A stretch of 64,000 bases of DNA from Arthrobacter silviterrae. Its GTDB lineage: Bacteria; Actinomycetota; Actinomycetes; Actinomycetales; Micrococcaceae. Below, piece after piece: positions 41,030 through 49,926 of this stretch. The notes below the pieces were generated by a model. The model saw only the letters and a list, made by a program, of their open reading frames with translations, was not told where the DNA came from and made no database searches. The first letter of the stretch is position 1, and every line of letters begins with the position of its first letter. The stretch lies in the NCBI RefSeq assembly GCF_011045165.1, contig NZ_JAAKZI010000013.1, positions 42,622-106,621 on the forward strand, written 5' to 3'. Position numbers and translations under genes: made by a program.

Positions 41030-42408
41030 TGGCCCGTAGGTCAATCCGCAGGATTGAGGTCCTGGTCAACGAGACCCCGGCCGGAACGTTGGAGATTGAG
41101 TCGGACCAGCTGTCCCCGCTTGAACACATGTCGTTTTCCTATGCTGACACCTGGATTTCCAGTGCTGGTTCCTTCGAGCTCTCGCCGGAATTGCCTCTCA
41201 TGCGCGGCCGGCAACACCCCACCCTCGGCAGGATGATTTTCGGGTCATTTCAGGATGCCGCACCCGATGCCTGGGGCCGGAAGCTGCTTTTCGAGGAATT
41301 GCGACAGCAAGCAAGAACCAAGGGCACAGGCCTACAGAACCTGAGCGAGGCCGGTTACCTGCTGATGGTCAATGACGAAACCCGTCAAGGAGCCTTGCGA
41401 TTCCGGGAAAACGGGGAATTCTTGTCGTCATGGGGGAAAAGGGCCGGCGTTCGCGACCTCGAGGCGCTCGCTGTTGAAGCAAGGGTGTTTGCCGAGACAG
41501 GTTATGTTGACGAGGAGAATTCCATGCTCTTGGGGGCCGGTTCTTCTCCCGGCGGCGCCCAGCCAAAGGCATGGGTGCGCGACTCCGACGGGTCCATGCT
41601 GCTAGCCAAGTTTCCACTTGGCTCCGGCTCGGGCAATCCGCAGGTATGGGAAATGGTGGCCATCAGGCTTCAGAAACGCGCGGGTATCAAAGTGCAGGCA
41701 TCAAGGCTCCTGCCGTTGACCGAACACTCACACATTTTCCTGACTCGTCGATTCGACCGCTCCGGGGATCTTCGAATCCCGTATATGAGCATGAGGTCAA
41801 CGCTGCAAGTGGATACCTATGCGCATCCTGATTATGTAAGGATCGCTGGCGAAATCGCACGAATTTCGGGCGCACCGGTGCAGGACGCCAACGAAATGTT
41901 CAGTCGCGCTGCCTTCGGCGCCATGGTCAACAACACCGACGACCACATGCGGAACCATGGACTGCTCCGCACCGACAACGGGTGGAGGCTGTCGCCGTCG
42001 TTCGATGTAAACCCTATGCCAACCGGCGCATCGGATACTCCCTTGGTCCCTGGGGGGAGCCCGTACGACAGGGATGTTCGCGACCTCCTTGAGTATGTGG
42101 ACGTGTTCAGGCTGACACGGGATCAGGCCATCGGCAGGCTGCAGCTTGTCGCCGAGGCCGTGTCCCACTGGCGGGATGAGGCTCTCAGCCTGGGCCTTGA
42201 GGCTGAGCTGCTGGAGCACATGGTGCGGGCCTTCGAGGGCCACAACATCCAACGCGTCAAGTCGTTGCCGCCGGCACCGACTGTGATTGACCTCCGCGAC
42301 ACGAGGCGCCACACTCTGGAAGCTGCTCCACGGGAGGAAATCTGGATACCTGGCCACCTCCGCCGAGGAAAGCCAATTCGCGGGCATTTTCGCAAGCGCA
42401 GAGGGTAG
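41029..42408 (+). CDS. hipA: HipA family Ser/Thr kinase toxin
   Basis: The 459-residue protein is a HipA kinase: N-terminal couple_hipA part (LVNETPAGTLEIE, SPELPLMRGRQHPTLGRMIF), glycine-rich loop AGSSPGGAQPKAWV, then the catalytic NNTDDHMRNHGLLRT and the metal-binding LSPSFDVNPMP. HipA of E. coli phosphorylates glutamyl-tRNA synthetase; the target here is unknown. GAGGAGGA precedes ATG 41029. The pair looks intact. Confidence 0.93.
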   Translation: MARRSIRRIEVLVNETPAGTLEIESDQLSPLEHMSFSYADTWISSAGSFELSPELPLMRGRQHPTLGRMIFGSFQDAAPDAWGRKLLFEELRQQARTKGTGLQNLSEAGYLLMVNDETRQGALRFRENGEFLSSWGKRAGVRDLEALAVEARVFAETGYVDEENSMLLGAGSSPGGAQPKAWVRDSDGSMLLAKFPLGSGSGNPQVWEMVAIRLQKRAGIKVQASRLLPLTEHSHIFLTRRFDRSGDLRIPYMSMRSTLQVDTYAHPDYVRIAGEIARISGAPVQDANEMFSRAAFGAMVNNTDDHMRNHGLLRTDNGWRLSPSFDVNPMPTGASDTPLVPGGSPYDRDVRDLLEYVDVFRLTRDQAIGRLQLVAEAVSHWRDEALSLGLEAELLEHMVRAFEGHNIQRVKSLPPAPTVIDLRDTRRHTLEAAPREEIWIPGHLRRGKPIRGHFRKRRG

Positions 42409-42606
42409 CAGGCAGTCGCGTGGGCCGTCCCCGCTTTCCGTGGGGGCAAAACCCGCGCCCACTTTTGCCCCCGGTGCACCGGGGGCAAAACCCAGCCCGA
42501 GTTTTGCCCCACAGGAAAGCCGGCACCTCAGTCTGGAACGCCCCAAGCACCCCGGCGTTGGTGAGGTGCGCGCGTTGGCGAGTGACGGCGTCGTCCGTCT
42601 GGGGGT
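42409..42606. other. Spacer between hipA and the CDF gene
   Basis: The 198-bp gap has no gene and contains the second copy of the repeat family D. GC-rich inverted words here may also terminate both converging genes. Confidence 0.65.
42432..42535. repeat. Dispersed repeat family D, copy 2
   Basis: GGGGGCAAAACCCGCGCCCA, the word CCCCCGGTGCACCGGGGGC and TTTTGCCCCACAGGAAAG match 11787-11876 in order. It contains CCCCCGGTGCACCGGGGG, a perfect palindrome. Confidence 0.8.
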
Positions 42607-43740
42607 TCAATGCCCCGGGCGGTGGATGGGCGTGATGGTCATGTCGTCCAGCTTGGGGAGGGCGTGGGCGAGGCTGTGCCGGGCGGCGTGGACGGTTTCC
42701 TGGACGGCGGACAGGGGCGCGTCGGGGACGACGACGGTGGCCGCGCCCTGGAGCCGGTGGCCCACCCAGCGCAATTGCAGGCGGTCCACGGCCAGGACGC
42801 CCGGCGTGCCTTCGATGGCCTTCTCAGCGCGGGCGACGAGGTCCGGTTCGATGCCGTCCATGAGCCGGCGGCCGATGCTTTTCACGGTTCCCCAGAGCAG
42901 GACGATGATGGCGGCGGAGATGAGCAGGCCCACGATGGGGTCGGCGAGCGGGAAGCCGAGCATGACGCCGCCCGCGCCGAGGACCACGGCCAGCGAGGTG
43001 AAGCCGTCAATGCGGGCGTGCACGCCGTCCGCGACCAGGGCGGCCGAGCCGATTTGCCGGCCCACGCGGATGCGGTAGACGGCCACGGCCTCGTTGCCGG
43101 CGAAGCCGATCAGCCCCGCGGCCAGCACCCACCACAGGTTGTGCAGCTGCTGCGGGTGGAACAGCCTGTCGATGGACTGCCAGGCAGCTACGACGGCGGA
43201 AAGCGCCACGACGGCGACGATGAACAGGCCGGCCAGGTCCTCCGCGCGGCCGTAGCCGTAGGTGAAGCGGCGGTTCGCTGCCCGACGGCCCAGGATGAAC
43301 GCGATCCACAGCGGCAGGGCGGTCAGGGCGTCGGAGAAGTTGTGGATGGTGTCCGCCAGCAGTGCCACGGAGCCGCTGACGAGGACAACGAGGAATTGCA
43401 GGACGGTGGTGCCCAGGAGCAGGAAGAGGCTGATCTTCAGTGCGCGGACGCCCTGGACGCTGGATTCGAGGGCGTCGTCGATGGAGTCCGCGGAGTCGTG
43501 GGTGTGCGGGACGAACAGCTCGAACAGCCAGCCCTTGAGGCCGGTGTGGTGGGCGTGGTCGTGGTCATCGTGATCGTGGCCGTGGTCGTGGTCGTGGTCG
43601 TGGTCATCGTGGTGGCCGTGGCCGTGTTCGCCGTCGTCGTGGTGGTCGTGGTCGTGGCCGGGTTCGCCGTCATGGCCGGGGGTGTGGGCATGGCCGTGGT
43701 GGCCGCCGTCGTGCTGGTCAGTGTGGCTGGTGGCATTCAC
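42607..43740 (-). CDS. Cation diffusion facilitator, zinc/cobalt efflux
   Basis: This CDF transporter (377 residues) exports divalent metal ions such as Zn2+. The N-terminal 65 residues form a His/Asp-rich tail (GHDHDHHDDGEHGHGHHDDH, more than 20 His), followed by six membrane helices. Metal-site motifs are LLADTIHNFSDAL in helix II and AALVADGVHARID in helix V. The start is GTG 43740, overlapping the regulator stop (GTGA). Confidence 0.94.
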   Translation of the reverse strand: MNATSHTDQHDGGHHGHAHTPGHDGEPGHDHDHHDDGEHGHGHHDDHDHDHDHGHDHDDHDHAHHTGLKGWLFELFVPHTHDSADSIDDALESSVQGVRALKISLFLLLGTTVLQFLVVLVSGSVALLADTIHNFSDALTALPLWIAFILGRRAANRRFTYGYGRAEDLAGLFIVAVVALSAVVAAWQSIDRLFHPQQLHNLWWVLAAGLIGFAGNEAVAVYRIRVGRQIGSAALVADGVHARIDGFTSLAVVLGAGGVMLGFPLADPIVGLLISAAIIVLLWGTVKSIGRRLMDGIEPDLVARAEKAIEGTPGVLAVDRLQLRWVGHRLQGAATVVVPDAPLSAVQETVHAARHSLAHALPKLDDMTITPIHRPGH

Positions 43741-44099
43741 GGGGCAACCTGCTCGCTGCGGTGGTGGGCCGGGGTGCCGCCCAGGGCGTGTTCGGCCTGG
43801 TAGATGGCGTCGGCCACCAGCTGCCGGGCGTGCTCGTTCTCCAGCCGGTACATGACCCTGGTGCCGTCCTGGCGGGTGGAGACCATCCGGGCGAGGCGCA
43901 TCTTGGCCAGGTGCTGCGAAACGGAGGCGGGCGACTTGCCGACGGCTTCGGCCAGCGCGCCCACGGCCATTTCGCCCCCGCGCAGGGCCAGGATGATCCT
44001 GACCCGGGTGGCGTCGGCCAGCATCGCGAAGACCTCAACCGCCAGTTCCACGTATTGGCTGTCGACGTCCAGGGAGCAAGCTCTCTTATCTGCATTCAT
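43737..44099 (-). CDS. ArsR/SmtB family metal-sensing repressor
   Basis: The 120-residue winged-helix regulator contains FAMLADATRVRIILALRGGE, SPASVSQHLAKMRLARMVST and RQDGTRVMYRLENEH. Candidate metal ligands are a Cys near the N-terminus (RACSLDVD) and the C-terminal pair in PAHHRSE. It probably represses the efflux gene, to which it is joined by a 4-nt overlap. ATG 44099 lies 6 bp after CATTAT; GTG 44105 is an alternative. Confidence 0.9.
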   Translation of the reverse strand: MNADKRACSLDVDSQYVELAVEVFAMLADATRVRIILALRGGEMAVGALAEAVGKSPASVSQHLAKMRLARMVSTRQDGTRVMYRLENEHARQLVADAIYQAEHALGGTPAHHRSEQVAP

Positions 44100-44120
44100 A
44101 CGCACATAATGTCATAAGGG
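44086..44120. promoter_or_regulatory. Putative operator/promoter of the ArsR-CDF pair
   Basis: CATTAT on the minus strand (44106-44111) is a likely -10 box. Flanking A/T-rich words with CATTCAT and ATGACAT resemble the imperfect inverted repeats bound by SmtB-type repressors. Confidence 0.4.
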
Positions 44121-44418
44121 TGGGGCGTTTGTCGCCTTGGGGCGGCTACCACAACAGTTCGCCTTTCCGAATGCGGGGCGAACCCGCACGTGCGGTGTAT
44201 CTTGTCGGGGCGTTCGCGTGTTGCGCCTGCTTCGCGAAATCGCCTGCAGGGTTTCACTGCTCTCGCGGCCTGACCCGTTCTCGAGACTGCTTGGGGGCGC
44301 GCCCAGCGGTCTCGGCCCTCGACTACTGGGGCCGGGCCCTTGGTCTCACACGGCTCGCAGAGCTTGCTGCTCGGCCATCGGGGTGCGGGTCGCTGGAGCC
44401 CACTGCCCTACAACCCGA
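44106..44418. other. Non-coding spacer with repeat family C
   Basis: About 310 bp without a gene. It holds repeat family C copy 2 (44190-44254) and a GGTCTCGGCCCTCGACTAC-like word related to the 17150-17310 words. Confidence 0.65.
44190..44254. repeat. Dispersed repeat family C, copy 2
   Basis: CGGTGTATCTTGTCGGGGCG and GCGAAATCGCCTGCAGG match the copy at 11640-11706. Confidence 0.65.
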
Positions 44419-46350
44419 TTAGAATCGCGTAGTGATTCCCAGCTGCTGGGCCTCGGCGGAGGTTGCAGCGATCGGCAGCACGGCAATGTTCGCGGAGCCC
44501 TTGGCCCCCAGCAACTGCGTGCCGTACACCGCCTCGCCCGACGCCGACACCAGCACGGCAACCGTGCCGGAGCCCAGCAGCGCAGCGGGATCCACCGTGG
44601 TGGTCTGCCCGGACTGCAGCGTCACCGTCTTCTGGACACCCAAGGCACCGGAGGCGGAAATAGGCACCAGGTCCACCGATCCCGTCCCCGTCGGGGCTGC
44701 CAGCACCAGGGTGGTGCTCAGCCCCGCCGGCAGGGACAGCAGCTGGTTGTTGCCCAGCCGCGCGGCAGTAGGCGCAAAAGCAATGTCCGTTGCGGCGCCG
44801 GGCTTGGTGGAGTTGACCAGCCGCACGCCCGCCACCACCGAGGCATTGGAACTGACTGTCAGGGTGTACGTCCCCTCCGCCAGGCCCGCCAGTGACAGCT
44901 GGCTGACCTTGCCGGCGGTGGCCGTAAACACGCCGCCGCCGGGCAGCGGAACCTGCCCGGTGGGGCCGTACGCCTTGACCTCCACAATGGCGTCCGCCGC
45001 GCCGGGCACCGTGACCATCAGCGCCGTGGACGCATCCGAATAGCCGGACTGCGCGGCGATCTTGGCCGCGGCCGCCGGTGCCTGGACGCGCACGCCGGGA
45101 ATGGCCTGCGAGGTGCCGGGCGCCTGAACGGGCTGGAGGAAGTCCACGCCGCCGGGGGTCAGGCCGCGCAGCACGGACTGCTGGATGAATGCGGAAACCG
45201 GCCCGCCGGAACTCTTCACGTGCACGCTGAGCAATTCCTGGTCCGGCGCCAATCCCGACAGCATCACCGAACGGGACGCGCCGGGCGCCACCACCAGGCC
45301 CTTGCCGCCGGGCGCCTGGACTGGACCGCCGGCCCCCACCAGGTCCAGCGACACCGTGGCCGGGCTCTTGGACGAGTTTGCCAGCTTCAGTACCGCCGTG
45401 CGGCCCACCGTGGTGCTGGCGCCGGCCAGCCAAAAGTCGTTCGACGCCGGCTGGCACGTTGCGGCGGAGAGTCCCTTCAGGTCGCCGTCGGCCGAGTCAA
45501 CCACCACGGCGCCGGCTGACAGCGGTCCCAGCCCGGCCAAAGGAACGGCCCGCAGCACCGAGGCGGCGGACACATCCTGGTTTTGCAGCAGCGCGGCCTT
45601 GCCCTTCGCCGCCCCCGTCATAGGAGCCAGCGTGGCCGGCGCCGTGGAGGCCGCGGCCGCAGCCTGGGCCGGCGCCTTGGACAAGGTGAAGAGCGGGGTC
45701 GCCTTGTCATCGAGCGACTCCACCCCGGCCCCCGGAAGCGTGCCGTCCGGATTGCTAAGCACGACGGCGGACAGCTGGCTCTTGGTGGACGATGAACCGG
45801 GTGCGAACTGAGGATCCGTGCCGGCGGCTGCTCCTTCCACCAGCTGGGTGGGGCCCACGCAGTTGGACAGGGAGTCCCCCACGGGGAGGACCTGGTTCTG
45901 CAGGGCCAGCAGGGCCGTGGCGTTGCTGCCGGGCACCAGCGTGCCTGCGGCCACCATGCCCACGGCCAGCAGGGCCGTGGCGGAGCCGGCGAGCACCAGC
46001 GGCCACTTTCGCGGAACTACACGGTGCTTGCGGCGTTCCGCACGCCGCGGCTTGGCGGCCTGAGCCTCGGCAGCCGCCTTGGGCACGCGCTTGGGCCGGG
46101 CGCTGCGCTTCAGCTTGGTGGCCGGGGACGCATCAGCCTTCTTGGCCGCGGCCACCGGCTTGGCAGGATCCACCCCGGAAGGTGAGGGAGCGTCGCCTGG
46201 AACCACGCCAGAAGGTGAGGGAGCGTCGCTTGGAACCACCGCGGAAGGTGAGGGAGCGTCGCTTGGAACCACCGCAGAAGGTGAGGGAGCGTCGCCTGGG
46301 ACCACCCCGGAAGGTGAGGGAGCGTTATTGGGGTTGCGGTCCTCAGACAC
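44419..46350 (-). CDS. DUF5719 family protein
   Basis: The 643-residue protein has a cytoplasmic tail with five 11-residue repeats (GDAPSPSGVVP type) and a basic stretch (KLKRSARPKRVPK), one membrane helix (about residues 118-140), and a long external Ala/Gly/Val-rich region of strand-like repeats. It fits DUF5719, an actinobacterial envelope family of unknown role. The GTG start at 46350 overlaps the glycosyltransferase stop by 8 nt. Confidence 0.85.
   Translation of the reverse strand: MSEDRNPNNAPSPSGVVPGDAPSPSAVVPSDAPSPSAVVPSDAPSPSGVVPGDAPSPSGVDPAKPVAAAKKADASPATKLKRSARPKRVPKAAAEAQAAKPRRAERRKHRVVPRKWPLVLAGSATALLAVGMVAAGTLVPGSNATALLALQNQVLPVGDSLSNCVGPTQLVEGAAAGTDPQFAPGSSSTKSQLSAVVLSNPDGTLPGAGVESLDDKATPLFTLSKAPAQAAAAASTAPATLAPMTGAAKGKAALLQNQDVSAASVLRAVPLAGLGPLSAGAVVVDSADGDLKGLSAATCQPASNDFWLAGASTTVGRTAVLKLANSSKSPATVSLDLVGAGGPVQAPGGKGLVVAPGASRSVMLSGLAPDQELLSVHVKSSGGPVSAFIQQSVLRGLTPGGVDFLQPVQAPGTSQAIPGVRVQAPAAAAKIAAQSGYSDASTALMVTVPGAADAIVEVKAYGPTGQVPLPGGGVFTATAGKVSQLSLAGLAEGTYTLTVSSNASVVAGVRLVNSTKPGAATDIAFAPTAARLGNNQLLSLPAGLSTTLVLAAPTGTGSVDLVPISASGALGVQKTVTLQSGQTTTVDPAALLGSGTVAVLVSASGEAVYGTQLLGAKGSANIAVLPIAATSAEAQQLGITTRF
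46176..46326 (-). repeat. 33-bp coding repeats in the DUF5719 gene
   Basis: Five near-identical 33-bp units (containing GAAGGTGAGGGAGCGTCGC on the + strand) encode the 11-residue repeats. Copy number should vary between strains. Confidence 0.85.
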
Positions 46351-49300
46351 CTCTACCTACCTTGTGCAATGATGCCTCGTCCCGGTACGCCCCGGTGCGG
46401 CCGCGCCGGGCCCGGACCGGGATGGCCAGCAGCACGGTCAGACCCAAAAGGACCAGCTGTGCCAGGCTCATCAGCGCGTTCCACGGCTGTACGAAATGAA
46501 TTTCCAAATGCCCGCCGGCGGCCGGAAGCTCGAAGGCCTGCGCCCAGCCGTCCTGCACGGGAGCCAGGGCCGTGCCGTCCAGCGTGGCCTGCCAACCGGC
46601 GTCGAACCGTTCAGCCAGCACCACGCGGCGCCCGGCCGGTCCGGCCGCAACGGCCGTGTCCACGCCCACGCCCTTGGACTCCACGGGCGACAGGGCGGCA
46701 CCCTTGGCGTCCACCAGGCGCACCCGGTTCACCACTTCCGTGGGCCCAGCCTTCTGGTAGGTGGGGTTGACCCGCCACAGCCAGCCGGAATCGGTGGGGC
46801 CCACGGCGTTCAGCCCCGGCACGGCGTCCAGTTGACTGGCCACCAGCTGGGCCGCGGTGTCGCCGTTTTGCAGCACCACAAACCCCACGCCCATCGACAT
46901 CAGCTCGGGGCGGGGGTCCACGCCGGAGCGGGCCATCAGGACGGCCACCGTTTCGCGCAGCACGGACGTGGCGGCATCCGGGCCCGCCACCTTTTCACGG
47001 CCGGGCTCCCCGGAAATATTTCGGGCCGCAGCGATGGTGGACAGCGAGTCCAGAGTGGTGCCTGCACCCTGCATGAGGGTGGCCTGCACATTGCCTGACG
47101 GGTCCGCGCGCAGCACAATGGTGCGGCTGGCTTCGGGCCCGGTGCCCCTGTCGGCCGCCGTGGCCGGAATGGTCCCGGCCTGCACGGGCACCAGCGCCGA
47201 CGCCCCGGCCAGGCCCGCGCCGTTGCCGTTGAAGTTGTTGACAGTCCACAGGCCCAGGCTGGCCACGGGGGCGGCCACGAGCAGGACGGAGAGGACGGCG
47301 GCAGTGGCCCGGCTCCCGCCGCGCGCCTTCGCCCCGCGGTCCGCGGCCTGGTACGCGCGGCGGTAAACGGCGTCGAACCCCAGCAGCGCGGCGGCGAGGA
47401 GGGCGAAGAGCGCAACCGAAACAGCCGGCCCGTTGAAGGGCGTCACCAGCGAGGTGCCGTCCTGGCCCACCGCGATGAGCTTGCTGCCGTAGGAGACGGC
47501 CAAGGCCAGCAGCGCCACCAGCCACATGGTCCGGACGGTGCCGGCGCGGCGGATGGGGGCCAGCAGGGCCAGGAACGCCGCCAGGACCACGGGGCCGCCC
47601 ACCACGAATGCGGCCACCCAGGTCCAGGTGGTGCCGCCCACCGGGATCCCGGCGCCGAGGAGTTCGTGGACGGGCGTCACGGCGTTGGGGAAGCCGAGCA
47701 GCTGCTCCCACAAAGGGCCGGGGTTGCCGGCCAGCGGCACGCCCGGGTCGCCCAGGAGAGCGCGCGGGTTGGCCTGCGCGGACCACACAAACGGCAGAAA
47801 CACGGCCAGCGTGGGCAGCAGCGACCACCACAGGGTGCGGCCGCGCCGGCCCAGGAAAACGGTCGCCAGCAGCACGGCCACCACGGCAATGGGGAACACG
47901 GTGGGGGCGCCGGCCGTCACGGCCGCCAGGGCCAGGCCTGCCGCGGCAGACGCGGTCCACGACGGCGTGCCGTCCACGCCGGGGCGGCCCAACTTGAGGG
48001 TCCGGGCGGAAGAGGCAACCCGGGAAGCACCCCGGGAAGCAGCCTGGGCGCCAGCAATCGCCCCGCCGGCGGGACCCGCCCCGCTGCCGGGACCCGCCGA
48101 CCTTGCCCCGCCCACGGCGCGAACCATGCCCAGCACCACCAGCGGGATGAGAAGGTGTGCCAGCAGGGCGCCCAGGCGGCCCTGCCCCAGCGACACCAGC
48201 AGCACCGGGGCGCCGGCCCACACCAGGGCAGCCACCACGCGCGGCCAGCGGCTGCGGGAGAAGGCGCCGGCGGCCAGCCAGGCAGTCAAAGCGGACAGCG
48301 GGATGGCCAGCAGCACCGTCCACAGCGTGGCGGCGTTGGCGTCGCCCCCGCCCAGGACGCCCAGCAGCCACACCACATAGTTGAACGGGTTCCCGCGGCC
48401 GGGCAGCCCGGTCCCCAGCGACACCCACCAGTCGGTGGCATGCTGCCAGATGGTGCCCAGCCGGGCCGACACCGGCAGCAGCGAGCCTCCCGTAATGCCC
48501 GTGGTGCCCATCAAGCGAGAAAGGACCACCAGCGAAAGGACCGCCAGGGCCGCGGCCAGCAGCAGGGCGCTGACTGCCGGGGCCGTCCTGCCGGCCACCA
48601 TGGGCGTGACTGCGTCGTGGTGGGTGTCGCCCGTGGGCTCCAGGATGGAGGGGGCACCGGGCCCGCCGGGTTCGCCGTCGTCGTCCGGGCCAACGGCCTC
48701 GCGCAGGCCCTTGAGCTGGTTGCGGGCCTCAACGCGGCCCACCACCAGGTTCTTGTGTGCCGAGCGGGGCTGCACGCGGGTGCGGGCCAGGGCCGAGCGG
48801 CTGCGGACCAGCGCCACGGGGCGGCACAGCCCGGCAAGGGTGGCGCCAAACATGCTCACGGCATGCCCGGGGGCCTTCAGCAGGAAGCCGGCGAAGAGCC
48901 AGTAAATTGCGGAGACGACGGCGCCGACCACCAGGAACGGCAGCTGCCAGGCCGGGGCGTGCTTGAGTCGGGTAAAGACTGCGGCCTTGCGGGCGGCCAC
49001 GGGCGACCCCATGGGGTTGGTCCGGTTGACCACGTGGAACACCCTGGCCGCGGGCACCACCAGCACGCGGAAGCCGGCCAGCCGGACACGGGCACAGAAG
49101 TCCAGGTCGTCGCCGGGCCCGGGGATGGCCGGGTCAAAGCCGCCCAGCTTTTCCCACAGGTCGCGGCGCACCAGCATGCCGGCTGCGTTGACGGCGAAAA
49201 AGTCGGCGCGGTCGTCATACTGGCCCTGGTCCAGTTCGTCGAGATTGACCAGCGCATAGCGGTCAAACCAGCGGCTGGCCTTCAGGCCCACATCCACCAG

Positions 49301-49897
49301 GCGTCGGCGGTTGTCCCAGTCCAGCTGCTTGCACCCGGCCACGGCGGCCGTGGTGGAACGCTCCACAGTTTCCAGCAGCAGCTGCAGGGCATCCGGGGCG
49401 GGCGCGGCGTCATCCTGCAGCAGCCAGATCCATTCGTGGCGGGAGGCGGAGTCGCCCGCTTCGTCCGGGAAGGGCTCGCGGGAAAGCTGGGCCGTGGCCT
49501 TGCCGGCCGTGGCCTTGCCGGCGGCGGCGGCCTGCCCGGCCTGCCCTGCCGGGGACGGCTCCAGAGGCTCGACGGCGGAGTCGGGGGCAGCGGCGTCGTA
49601 CTTGGAAGGCGGGGTGGAAGTGGCGGAAGCGTGGGAAGCGGCCCGAGCGGGGGTGTTGCGGTGGCCGCCCAGGTTGCGGTTTTGGTGCTCCAGGACAGCC
49701 TTGACGGCAGCGCCGTAACCGCCCTTGCGGGGGTCAAAGGGGATCACATTGCGCTCCCCCAGTTCCTTGCGCAGCAGTTCCCCGGAATCGTCAGTGGAGC
49801 CGGCGTCGGCAGCAAGGATCGCGGTGGCGGGACGCGTTTGTGCCGCCAGGGCGCGTAAGACCGTGGGGAGGTAGGCACTGCCGTTGTGGGCAACCAA
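46343..49897 (-). CDS. GT2 family glycosyltransferase with large membrane domain
   Basis: The 1184-residue protein starts with a GT2 domain: LVAHNGSAYLPTVLRAL, ADAGSTDDSGE, WLLQDDAAPAPDAL and PGDDLDFCARVRLAGFRV. About 12 membrane helices and an external C-terminal domain follow. It probably transfers a sugar in envelope polysaccharide synthesis. TTG 49897 falls inside the first beta strand (VTAVLVAHN), which suggests that translation starts upstream. No ATG, GTG or TTG in frame exists before the stop, so ATT 49927, overlapping the whiB stop, is the best alternative. Confidence 0.9.
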   Translation of the reverse strand: MVAHNGSAYLPTVLRALAAQTRPATAILAADAGSTDDSGELLRKELGERNVIPFDPRKGGYGAAVKAVLEHQNRNLGGHRNTPARAASHASATSTPPSKYDAAAPDSAVEPLEPSPAGQAGQAAAAGKATAGKATAQLSREPFPDEAGDSASRHEWIWLLQDDAAPAPDALQLLLETVERSTTAAVAGCKQLDWDNRRRLVDVGLKASRWFDRYALVNLDELDQGQYDDRADFFAVNAAGMLVRRDLWEKLGGFDPAIPGPGDDLDFCARVRLAGFRVLVVPAARVFHVVNRTNPMGSPVAARKAAVFTRLKHAPAWQLPFLVVGAVVSAIYWLFAGFLLKAPGHAVSMFGATLAGLCRPVALVRSRSALARTRVQPRSAHKNLVVGRVEARNQLKGLREAVGPDDDGEPGGPGAPSILEPTGDTHHDAVTPMVAGRTAPAVSALLLAAALAVLSLVVLSRLMGTTGITGGSLLPVSARLGTIWQHATDWWVSLGTGLPGRGNPFNYVVWLLGVLGGGDANAATLWTVLLAIPLSALTAWLAAGAFSRSRWPRVVAALVWAGAPVLLVSLGQGRLGALLAHLLIPLVVLGMVRAVGGARSAGPGSGAGPAGGAIAGAQAASRGASRVASSARTLKLGRPGVDGTPSWTASAAAGLALAAVTAGAPTVFPIAVVAVLLATVFLGRRGRTLWWSLLPTLAVFLPFVWSAQANPRALLGDPGVPLAGNPGPLWEQLLGFPNAVTPVHELLGAGIPVGGTTWTWVAAFVVGGPVVLAAFLALLAPIRRAGTVRTMWLVALLALAVSYGSKLIAVGQDGTSLVTPFNGPAVSVALFALLAAALLGFDAVYRRAYQAADRGAKARGGSRATAAVLSVLLVAAPVASLGLWTVNNFNGNGAGLAGASALVPVQAGTIPATAADRGTGPEASRTIVLRADPSGNVQATLMQGAGTTLDSLSTIAAARNISGEPGREKVAGPDAATSVLRETVAVLMARSGVDPRPELMSMGVGFVVLQNGDTAAQLVASQLDAVPGLNAVGPTDSGWLWRVNPTYQKAGPTEVVNRVRLVDAKGAALSPVESKGVGVDTAVAAGPAGRRVVLAERFDAGWQATLDGTALAPVQDGWAQAFELPAAGGHLEIHFVQPWNALMSLAQLVLLGLTVLLAIPVRARRGRTGAYRDEASLHKVGRGV

Positions 49898-49926
49898 AAC
49901 GGCAGTGACATTTACTGCATCAAGAA

